The notes under the pieces: model-generated
What the model was told of the DNA's origin: nothing
Databases searched by the model: none
Seen by the model: the letters and a program-made list of their open reading frames with translations, nothing else
Part shown: one piece after another, positions 1-7,430 of the stretch
Position numbering within the stretch: position 1 is the first letter of the stretch
How the letters are laid out: each line of letters begins with the position of its first letter
Made by a program: the position numbers and the translations under genes
Assembly (NCBI RefSeq): GCF_029892425.1
Contig: NZ_JARXWB010000007.1
Coordinates: 124,001 to 188,000, forward strand
From: Bradyrhizobium sp. BR13661
GTDB lineage: Bacteria > Pseudomonadota > Alphaproteobacteria > Rhizobiales > Xanthobacteraceae
DNA length: 64,000 nucleotides
Direction of reading: 5' to 3'

Positions 1-1103
1 ATCCGCGTCTGCGTCGTCGATGCGCGGGCTTGGTCTTCGAGCGAATAGCCGAGGCCTTCCTCGACATTGGCGCGCACGTTGGGGCCGAGCATCTCCGGCC
101 GCTCCTTGTAGTTCTTGCCATGCGTCGCCAGGAACATGGCCGCGCGCAACACGGCGAAAGCGTCGTCGGCGCCAGTGCAGTCCGGCGTCGCCTCGCGGCT
201 CTCGGCGAACAAATGCGCGAGCTTGCTGACGCGGTGGCGGAACACGCGGCGGATCGCCTGCTCGGTCGGTGCGAAGCCGAAATCTTCGGTGAAGGCGAGC
301 CGCAGCTTGCCGAGATCTGCGGGACGCGGTGTGGCCCAGCGCTCGGCACGCGCCCGCACGGGTTCGCCGGGCAGGGTGTAGGCAAGCGGATCGCGGGCGT
401 CGTCGCTCGCCATCACCGACAGCATCAATGCGGTGTCAGAGACATTGCGCGCCATCGGCCCGTCGGTCGACAGGTTCGACCAGCCGAAGATGCGCTTCTC
501 GCTGGGCACGAGACCGTAAGACGGGCGCATGCCGACGATGCCGGAGAAGCCGGCCGGATTGCGCAAGGAGCCGCCGGTGTCGGAGCCCGAGGCGAGCGGG
601 GCCATGCCGCAGGCGAGTGCCACGGCCGAGCCGCCGGAGGAGCCGGCCGCCGATCGCGCGGGATCGAAGGGATTACCGGTCGCGCCGAACACGGGATTGC
701 GGGTGTTGCCGCCCGCCGCCCATTCCGGCGTGTTGGTCTTGCCGAAGATGATGGCGCCGGCCGCGCGCAGCCGCGCGACCGAGCCCTGGTCGGCGGCCGG
801 CACGTTGTCGCGCAGCAGCGGACTGCCATAGGTCGAGCGCATCCCGGCGGTGTCCTGGGTGTCCTTGATCAGGACGGGCAGGCCGTGTAGCGCGCCACGA
901 TCCTCGCCGCGCAGGATGGCGGCCTCGGCCTGTTTTGCAGCAGTGCGGGCACCCGGCTCATCCAGCGTCACGACGGCATTGACGGCGTGATTGACGGCGG
1001 CGATGCGGGACAGGCAGGCATCGAGCACCTCGACGGGCGAGATCGCCTTGGTGGCTAGCAGGCGGCGCAGCTCAACGGCGCTGGAATCGCACAGGTCGGA
1101 CAC
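1..1103 (-). CDS. Amidase (amidase signature family), 3' end beyond the window
   Basis: Hydrolyses an amide bond of an unknown small molecule, or is a GatA-like relative. The first 367 codons are visible and the frame is still open at base 1. They show the Ser-cisSer-Lys machinery: a Lys near residue 80 in GLPVLIKDT, the GSSGGSA loop near 154-160, and the nucleophile Ser near 179 in SDTGGSLRNPA. I start it at GTG 1103, which has AAGGGA just upstream; no ATG in frame is closer. Cytoplasmic, with no signal peptide. It is divergent from an XRE-cupin regulator 208 bases away, which probably controls it. The family is sure; the substrate is not known. Confidence 0.9.
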   Translation of the reverse strand, partial: MSDLCDSSAVELRRLLATKAISPVEVLDACLSRIAAVNHAVNAVVTLDEPGARTAAKQAEAAILRGEDRGALHGLPVLIKDTQDTAGMRSTYGSPLLRDNVPAADQGSVARLRAAGAIIFGKTNTPEWAAGGNTRNPVFGATGNPFDPARSAAGSSGGSAVALACGMAPLASGSDTGGSLRNPAGFSGIVGMRPSYGLVPSEKRIFGWSNLSTDGPMARNVSDTALMLSVMASDDARDPLAYTLPGEPVRARAERWATPRPADLGKLRLAFTEDFGFAPTEQAIRRVFRHRVSKLAHLFAESREATPDCTGADDAFAVLRAAMFLATHGKNYKERPEMLGPNVRANVEEGLGYSLEDQARASTTQTR

Positions 1104-1311
1104 GGCCAATCCCTTTCAGAATATGAAAACGATTTAGCATATCGGAAAGTAAGGCAGGCGCACCAATATTTGTCAAATTCGGGTATTTCATGCACAAATC
1201 CTGGCATGAGTGCCCAGAGGGCCGCCAAACCGCGGTGCAGCGGGCTGTTTTGGCCGAAAGGATTAGATGGATCGACCAACAATTTTTCTGGTGCCGTGAT
1301 AGGCTTGCTGC
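1104..1311. promoter_or_regulatory. Divergent intergenic region, amidase / XRE-cupin regulator
   Basis: These 208 bases separate two divergent genes and must hold both promoters. The stretch 1119-1190 is clearly richer in A and T than its surroundings, as expected for a promoter. I could not assign a confident -35/-10 pair or operator. Confidence 0.4.
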
Positions 1312-1992
1312 ATGAGCGAGATCACGCCATCAGAAGGTGCCAATTCCCAGCTCGGCCAGTGCCTCAAGGCCGCCCGCCAGGCGCGAGGCCTGACGCTCAA
1401 GCAGGTCGCGGAGCGGACGGGCATGGCGCTATCGACCCTGTCGAAGGTCGAGAACGGCCTGATGTCGCTCACGTACGACAAGCTGCTTCAGCTCACCTCC
1501 GGCTTGAAGATGGAGATCGCGGAGCTGTTCAATCCGGCGGTGGCGGCGCCAGCAGCGGGCCGGCCGGTCACCGCGCGGCGAAGCATCAGCCGGGCCGGGC
1601 AGGGGCAGCTGATCAATACGAAGTTCTACACCTACACCTATCAATGCACCGATCTGATCGGCAAACGCATGGTGCCGATCGTCGCCGAGGTTCGCGCGCG
1701 CTCGCTGGACGAATTCGGCCCGATGCTGCGCCACGCGGGCGAAGAGTATTTTCTGGTGACGAGCGGACGTGTTGCCGTTCACACCGAGTTCTACGCGCCG
1801 GAGATCCTGAGTGAGGGCGACGGCATCTATCTCGACAGCACCATGGGCCACGCCTACCTCAACGCCGGCGAGGCGGCGTCCGCCAAGGGCGTCTGTCTCT
1901 GCACCAGCGAGGCGCCCGACCTTTACGACCAGCTGCGCGAGATCGCATCGCGTGACGTCGCGCCGCTCGGCGACGACGAACTGCCGTCGTAG
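1312..1992 (+). CDS. XRE-family regulator with C-terminal cupin domain
   Basis: A 226-aa one-component regulator. Residues about 13-67 form a lambda-repressor-type helix-turn-helix (LGQCLKAARQARGLTLKQVA, then STLSKVENG). After a linker, residues about 110-200 form a cupin barrel with HAGEEYFLVTSGRV and a later GHAYLN strand. In this family the cupin senses a small ligand. It is transcribed away from the amidase gene, the usual arrangement for a local regulator, so it probably controls that gene and itself. A strong terminator follows. No defects seen. Confidence 0.9.
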   Translation: MSEITPSEGANSQLGQCLKAARQARGLTLKQVAERTGMALSTLSKVENGLMSLTYDKLLQLTSGLKMEIAELFNPAVAAPAAGRPVTARRSISRAGQGQLINTKFYTYTYQCTDLIGKRMVPIVAEVRARSLDEFGPMLRHAGEEYFLVTSGRVAVHTEFYAPEILSEGDGIYLDSTMGHAYLNAGEAASAKGVCLCTSEAPDLYDQLREIASRDVAPLGDDELPS

Positions 1993-2015
1993 CGATCGAG
2001 CGAGCCTCACAACGA

Positions 2016-2045
2016 AAAACGCCCGGCTCTTGACCGGGCGTTTTG
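2016..2045. terminator. Bidirectional rho-independent terminator
   Basis: The stem ACGCCCGG...CCGGGCGT (2019-2042) is flanked by an A-run on the left and TTTT on the right, so it can stop both the XRE-cupin transcript and the convergent rne transcript. Confidence 0.85.
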
Positions 2046-2060
2046 CATTGGATGTTCGGC

Positions 2061-5000
2061 TTATTCGCCGCCGCCGAAACGGCGCGACCACCAGCCGGCG
2101 CGGCGCGGTGCGGCTGGCGTTTCGGTTGCCGCTTCCGGTGCGGGCTCGGGAGCCGGCTCGGATTGAGTTGCCGGCTCCGGCGCTGCCGCGACCGGAGTTG
2201 CCGGCTCGCTCGGACTGCTCGACAGGAAGCTCACCTTCTCGCGGACGGTCGAGCGGCGACGGGCCGCCTTCTCGTCGACGACGGGCTCATCCTCCGCCAC
2301 GGCAGCCGCAGGGGCGGGCTGGACCGGCGTTTCAGCCGGTGCGTGGTGGAATTCAGGCTCGGGCCGAGACGTCGGCGGCTCAATCGGGGCGATGTACTCC
2401 GAATGCGCAATCGACGGGGCCGTCTCAGTGCCGGAGCCATCGAAATCGGCCACCGCGTCGGTCGCTTCCGACGGCGGATTACCGCCGAGCTCGTCGCTGA
2501 TCGATCCGGCGAGACCGTCTTCGTTGCCGCCGCGACGGCGACGACCGCCCCTGCGACCACGCCGGCGCCGGCGCTCGCCGCTGCCCTGCTGCTCGCCACG
2601 GGCGGCCTGTTCCTCGCCTTCCTCGCCATCCTGCTCGGACTCGCTATCCTCTTCGCCTTCGCCGGCGACCATGGCTGGCTCGGGAAGCGTGGCTGGACTA
2701 TCCTCGCGAAGCTCACCTTCACGCTGTCCGCCGCGACCGCGCCGACGGCGGCGGCGCTTGCGACGCTGGCTATCGCCTTCGGGTGTGGCTTCGCCTGCGG
2801 ACTGCTCCTCGCTGAGACCTTCAGTCTCGTCGGTCTCGACCTCAGATTCGGTCTCAACGTCGAAACCGTCCTCGTCGTCATCGACCTCTTCGGCCTGGGG
2901 CGGCGGGCTTGCGGCGGCCTGTGCCGCCAGCAGCGCCTTGGCGGCTTCGAGCGTATGTACCTGCTCGCCGCGGTCGATGACATAGGCCTGCGGCCCGCTG
3001 ACGCTGGGGTCGGCGATGACCGACAGCGTGACCTTGAAGCCGTTTTCGAGATCGCGCAGATGGCCGCGCTTGTGGTTCAGCACATAGAGTGCGACGTCAG
3101 TGCGGGTGCGGACCACGAGATTGTGGGTCGCGCCCTTCATCAGGATCTCTTCGAGGCCACGCAGCAGCTGCAGCGCCACCGAAGACACCGAGCGAACATG
3201 GCCGGTGCCGCCGCAATGCGGGCAGGGATCGGTCGAGGATTCCAGCACGCTGGCGCGGATGCGCTGGCGCGACATTTCCAGCAGGCCGAAATGCGAGATG
3301 CGGCCGACCTGGATGCGTGCGCGATCCTGACGCAGGCAATCGGACAGCTTGCGCTCGACTGCACGGTTGTTGCGCTTCTCGTCCATATCGATGAAGTCGA
3401 TGACGATCAGGCCGGCGAGGTCGCGCAGGCGGAGCTGGCGGGCGACCTCTTCGGCCGCTTCCAGGTTGGTCTTGAGCGCGGTGTCCTCGATATGGTGCTC
3501 GCGGGTCGACCGTCCCGAGTTGACGTCGATCGAGACCAGCGCCTCTGTCTGGTTGATCACGATGTAGCCACCGGAGCGCAGCTGCACGGTCGGCGAGAAC
3601 ATTGCGTCCAATTGGCTTTCGACGCCCATGCGCGAGAACAGCGGCTGGCCGTCGCGATACTGCCTGACCGCGCTGACATTGGCGGGCATCAGCATCTTCA
3701 TGAAGTCGCGCGCTTCGCGGTAGCCGGATTCACCGGCGACCTGAATCTCGTCGATCTCCTTGTTGTAGAGGTCGCGCAGCGAGCGCTTGATCAGCGAGCC
3801 TTCCTCGTAAACCAGGGTCGGGGCCTGCGACTTCAGCGTCAAATCGCGCACCGTCTCCCACATCCGGATCAGATACTCGAAGTCGCGCTTGATCTCGGGC
3901 TTGGTGCGGGCGGCACCTGCGGTGCGCAGGATGATGCCCATGCCCTCAGGCACGTCGAGATCCTGCACCACTTCCTTCAGGCGCGAACGGTCCTGGGCGC
4001 TGGTGATCTTGCGGCTGATGCCGCCGCCGCGCGCGGTGTTCGGCATCAACACGGCATAGCGGCCCGCGAGCGACAGATAGGTCGTCAGCGCCGCGCCCTT
4101 GTTGCCGCGCTCTTCCTTGACCACCTGCACCAGCATCACCTGGCGGCGCTTGATGACTTCCTGGATCTTGTACTGGCGGCGCGGACGGAAGGTGCGTTCC
4201 GGCACTTCCTCGAGCACGTCGTCACCGCCAACGGATTCGACGACCTCCTCTTCGGCTTCCTCGCCGTCCTCATCATCCTCGTCGTCGTCTTCTTCGGCAG
4301 CATCCGCGGCCTCGCCATGCGGCGCCTCGACCGTTTCGCCGGCGGCGTAAATGGCATCGGCCGGCTCGGTGAGCGAAGTCACGATTTCGGCAAACGCTTC
4401 GCCATGTGCTTCGGCGGCGGAGGCATCCTGAGGCGCTGCAACAGTCTCGGCCGCAACGACGGGTTCTGCACTGAACGTTGCGACGGGCGCTGGCGTCTCG
4501 TCGGCATGATGCTCATGGTCATGATGATCGTGCTCGTGGTCATGACCATGGTCGTCATGGTCGTGCGCGTGCTCGTCATCATGATGATCATCGTGGCTGT
4601 GCTCATCATCCTCATGATCGTCATGCCCGTGATCGGCATGATCATGGTCATGATGATCGTGGTCGTGATGCTCGTGACCTTCGTGCTCGCCGTGATGCTC
4701 GGCATCGGCGTGCAGGAACTCGCCCTCATGCGGCGCGCCTTCGGCGTACTCTTGATGGGGCTGGCCTTCGACCGGCCGGGCCGCGGGATCGCTACCTGCG
4801 TCGAGACCCTCGACGATGTCGCTGCGGACGCGCTCGCCATGGCCGCGGCGGCGGGCGTTGCGGTGGCGCGAGCGGCGGCGGCCGTGGGAGCGGTTCTCGC
4901 TCTCTTCCTCGGCTTCGCGATGCGCCTGTTCCTCGGCCTCGATCAGCGCCTGCCGGTCGGCGACAGGGATCTGGTAGTAGTCGGGATGGATTTCGCTGAA

Positions 5001-5210
5001 GGCGAGGAAGCCGTGGCGGTTGCCGCCATATTCAACGAAAGCGGCCTGAAGCGAGGGTTCGACCCTGGTGACCTTGGCGAGGTAGATATTTCCGCGCAGT
5101 TGCTTGCGTTGCGCGGTCTCGAAGTCAAACTCTTCGACGCGATTGCCGCGGACCACGACGACCCGGGTCTCTTCCGGGTGGGTGGCATCGATCAACATCT
5201 TGTTGGGCAT
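2061..5210 (-). CDS. rne: Ribonuclease E, with large His/Asp-rich insertion in the S1 domain
   Basis: Endoribonuclease and scaffold of the RNA degradosome; 1049 aa from ATG 5210 (MPNKMLIDATHPEE). A longer open frame to 5378 lacks the family start. The S1 domain begins near residue 35 and is interrupted from about 86 to 343. The insert is acidic and has a run of some 31 His among about 72 residues (166-238). The S1 fold resumes at YKIQEVIKRRQ. The catalytic aspartates are about D562 (SIDVNSGRST) and D605 (VIDFIDM); the zinc link is CPHC at 663-666. The C-terminal half is disordered, Glu-rich with Arg blocks, and ends in RAGWWSRRFGG, which resembles the GWW peptide that binds PNPase in Caulobacter. 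Upstream is a leader of several hundred bases, which may serve autoregulation. Confidence 0.97.
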   Translation of the reverse strand: MPNKMLIDATHPEETRVVVVRGNRVEEFDFETAQRKQLRGNIYLAKVTRVEPSLQAAFVEYGGNRHGFLAFSEIHPDYYQIPVADRQALIEAEEQAHREAEEESENRSHGRRRSRHRNARRRGHGERVRSDIVEGLDAGSDPAARPVEGQPHQEYAEGAPHEGEFLHADAEHHGEHEGHEHHDHDHHDHDHADHGHDDHEDDEHSHDDHHDDEHAHDHDDHGHDHEHDHHDHEHHADETPAPVATFSAEPVVAAETVAAPQDASAAEAHGEAFAEIVTSLTEPADAIYAAGETVEAPHGEAADAAEEDDDEDDEDGEEAEEEVVESVGGDDVLEEVPERTFRPRRQYKIQEVIKRRQVMLVQVVKEERGNKGAALTTYLSLAGRYAVLMPNTARGGGISRKITSAQDRSRLKEVVQDLDVPEGMGIILRTAGAARTKPEIKRDFEYLIRMWETVRDLTLKSQAPTLVYEEGSLIKRSLRDLYNKEIDEIQVAGESGYREARDFMKMLMPANVSAVRQYRDGQPLFSRMGVESQLDAMFSPTVQLRSGGYIVINQTEALVSIDVNSGRSTREHHIEDTALKTNLEAAEEVARQLRLRDLAGLIVIDFIDMDEKRNNRAVERKLSDCLRQDRARIQVGRISHFGLLEMSRQRIRASVLESSTDPCPHCGGTGHVRSVSSVALQLLRGLEEILMKGATHNLVVRTRTDVALYVLNHKRGHLRDLENGFKVTLSVIADPSVSGPQAYVIDRGEQVHTLEAAKALLAAQAAASPPPQAEEVDDDEDGFDVETESEVETDETEGLSEEQSAGEATPEGDSQRRKRRRRRRGRGGQREGELREDSPATLPEPAMVAGEGEEDSESEQDGEEGEEQAARGEQQGSGERRRRRGRRGGRRRRGGNEDGLAGSISDELGGNPPSEATDAVADFDGSGTETAPSIAHSEYIAPIEPPTSRPEPEFHHAPAETPVQPAPAAAVAEDEPVVDEKAARRRSTVREKVSFLSSSPSEPATPVAAAPEPATQSEPAPEPAPEAATETPAAPRRAGWWSRRFGGGE

Positions 5211-5912
5211 GTCTTGGCTCTTGGAGGCGGCGGGCGCGATCGACCGTGGGCGCGAAGAGCGCTGCCGGGTGACGCGACGGTCCACCTGATTCGGGGGTGA
5301 GGGGAAGGCCGAAACGCCGTCTCTCGCGCCTTGCCGAATCGGAAGCTTCAGGACCGAAGCGGCGCGCGGGATTTTCACTCCGCAGCGTCGCGAAAGGTCC
5401 TTCAGAATTCGTCGGCACAGTCTGGCGCATCAAGCGTCGGCCCGTATGAAACATTGGGCGGCGGGGCCGCCCCTAATCGTTTGCTGCTGGCCAGGCATGG
5501 CGCGTGCGCGCTCGCCCTGATCAAGAACCGCGCCCTCAGGATTAAGGGAGCGGGTAACTGGCTGCGTCGCTGTCAAAACTGTTCCGGAAACAGCGTGGTA
5601 ACCGGAAACCGTCCGCCGCCGGGGCTTGCCCCGTTCCGCCTCGCTGCCGCGCACCGCGCTGGTCTTTGAAGGGAACGGAAAAACGCTGGAATTCCCAAAC
5701 CTTGAGAGTTCCGGCGCTGCACCGGGAGGCTGTATGCGACACAACCGGAAATTATTGGCCGTCAGCAATCCGTACATACGAGGAATGGGGCATCCGTGCA
5801 AGGGAGCGTCGCACGCCGGTCACAGTCGGAGAGTTTTGCGTTTCCGTCATTAAGGATCGATTAACCCTGTGGTTCTATTGCGTTAAAGAGGCTGCTCGGA
5901 GGCACGGAATCG
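5211..5912. promoter_or_regulatory. Divergent rne / amiC intergenic region with structured rne leader
   Basis: 702 bases without a convincing gene. On the rne strand there is a TTGACA at 5576-5571 without a clear -10. A GC-rich hairpin, GGGCGGC-GGG-GCCGCCC, lies at 5456-5472, and a near-palindrome CTGTTCCGGAAACAG at 5579-5593. Long structured rne leaders mediate feedback control by RNase E in other bacteria; that role here is inference. The amiC side ends in a good ribosome site, GGAGG near 5899. Confidence 0.4.
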
Positions 5913-7211
5913 GTGGCGAGCCGCACAAATCAACGAGTTTTGCTGGGATTTGCGCTTCTGTGCGCCGCAGCATCCCCATGTGCCGATTCCTCGCGCCTGA
6001 GCGCAGCGGAAAGCCCGCCGCAACCCTCTGTTGCAGCAGCGAATTTTCCTGTCGCCACGGCAGCGCGCCTGGCCGGTGACGGCAAGCAGACCCGCTTCAT
6101 TCTCGACCTAGATCAGACTGTCTCCTTCCGCGCCACGACGCTCGCCGACCCTTACCGGGTCGTGGTCGACGTTCCCCAGGTCAATTTTCAGCTGGCTCCG
6201 GGCACCGGAGCCGGGCGGGGGCTGGTCAAGGCCTTCCGCTACGGGCTGGTGATGCCCGGTGGCTCCCGAATCGTGTTCGACCTCACCGGGCCCGCCAAGA
6301 TCACCAATTCCTATGTGCTCGAGGCGGCCAACGGCCAGCCGGCCCGGCTGGTGCTGGAGCTTGAGGAGGTCGAGCGCGCAGCTTTCGTGCAGACACCCGC
6401 TCCGGAGAATCGGCCCGATCTGCGGCCGACGATCGCCGCCACCCCGCCCGCGACGGTTCCCGCCGCGCCTGAACCGGCGCTGCAGAAACCCGCAGCACCC
6501 TCGGACGGCCGCCCCGTCGTCGTGATCGATCCGGGCCACGGTGGCATCGACAACGGCACCCAGTCGAGCGGCGAGAGCGAGAAAAACCTGGTGCTGGCCT
6601 TTGGCCTCGCGTTGCGCGACCGGCTGGAAAAATCAGGCAAGTACCGCGTGGTGATGACGCGGGACGACGACACCTTCATTCCCCTCAACGACCGGCCCAA
6701 GGTCGCCCGCAATCTGAACGCGGCGCTCTTCGTCTCCATCCATGCCGATGCGCTGCCGAAGGCCGAGGGCGACGCCCAGGGCGCGACGATCTACACGCTC
6801 TCGGACAAGGCCTCCGACGCCGAGGCCCAGCGGCTGGCGGACGCCGAAAACCGAGCGGATGCGATCGCCGGCTTCAACCTGGCCGAAGAGCCGACCGACG
6901 TCGCCGACATCCTGATCGATCTGACCCAGCGGGAAACCCGCACCTTTTCAAACCGTTTTGCCCATTTGCTGATGGGTGAAATGAAGACGACCGTGCGGAT
7001 GCACAAGCATCCCCTCAAGTCGGCCGGCTTCCGGGTGCTGAAGGCCCCTGATGTGCCCTCGGTGCTGGTCGAGATCGGCTATGTCTCCAACAAGGGCGAC
7101 CTCGAGCACCTCGTGTCCGAGGGCTGGCGGTCCAAGGCGGTGGGCTCGATGGCCCAGGCGATCGACACGTTCCTGGCCAAACGGCTGGCGACGGCGGGGG
7201 CCAGCAATTGA
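5913..7211 (+). CDS. amiC: N-acetylmuramoyl-L-alanine amidase (AMIN + Amidase_3)
   Basis: Periplasmic zinc amidase that removes stem peptides from murein during daughter-cell separation; 432 aa. Start is GTG 5913 with GGAGG about 11 bases upstream. A signal peptide of about 30 residues (LLGFALLCAAASPCADS) is followed by an AMIN domain (about 50-150) with the strand pattern typical of septal targeting, a Pro/Ala linker, and the catalytic domain (about 200-425). Zinc ligands and catalytic residues sit in VVIDPGHGGIDNG, GESEKN, FVSIHADA and VLVEIGYVSN. The class A penicillin-binding protein gene follows, so cell-wall synthesis and cutting enzymes are neighbours. Confidence 0.93.
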   Translation: MASRTNQRVLLGFALLCAAASPCADSSRLSAAESPPQPSVAAANFPVATAARLAGDGKQTRFILDLDQTVSFRATTLADPYRVVVDVPQVNFQLAPGTGAGRGLVKAFRYGLVMPGGSRIVFDLTGPAKITNSYVLEAANGQPARLVLELEEVERAAFVQTPAPENRPDLRPTIAATPPATVPAAPEPALQKPAAPSDGRPVVVIDPGHGGIDNGTQSSGESEKNLVLAFGLALRDRLEKSGKYRVVMTRDDDTFIPLNDRPKVARNLNAALFVSIHADALPKAEGDAQGATIYTLSDKASDAEAQRLADAENRADAIAGFNLAEEPTDVADILIDLTQRETRTFSNRFAHLLMGEMKTTVRMHKHPLKSAGFRVLKAPDVPSVLVEIGYVSNKGDLEHLVSEGWRSKAVGSMAQAIDTFLAKRLATAGASN

Positions 7212-7430
7212 GAAGGGCATGCCGGTTCCGCCGTTAAGCCCTAGTTTGGCCACAGCGGACGCTTTATAAAAACAACGCAGGGGGTTCCGGAATCGGCGAG
7301 AATCCCGTTCGGCAAGCGTCTTTCGGTCCGGCATTGAATTGTATTGAGTTGAGCCGGTGAATTCGCGACGTGAGGATAGCGCCTGTTTGGGCGCATTGGG
7401 CTGATCCTGGATTGAACGGATAAAGACATA

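Noticed and set aside
4500..4700. Repetitive CATGATCATG-like stretch as a DNA repeat or origin
   Set aside because: It is the coding sequence of the His/Asp-rich segment of RNase E and needs no further explanation.
2043..5300. Plus-strand open frame of 1085 codons, antisense to rne
   Set aside because: It mirrors rne exactly. The frame is kept open by high GC, and the protein is low in motif content apart from hydrophobic runs that are the reverse of the His/Asp and Glu runs.
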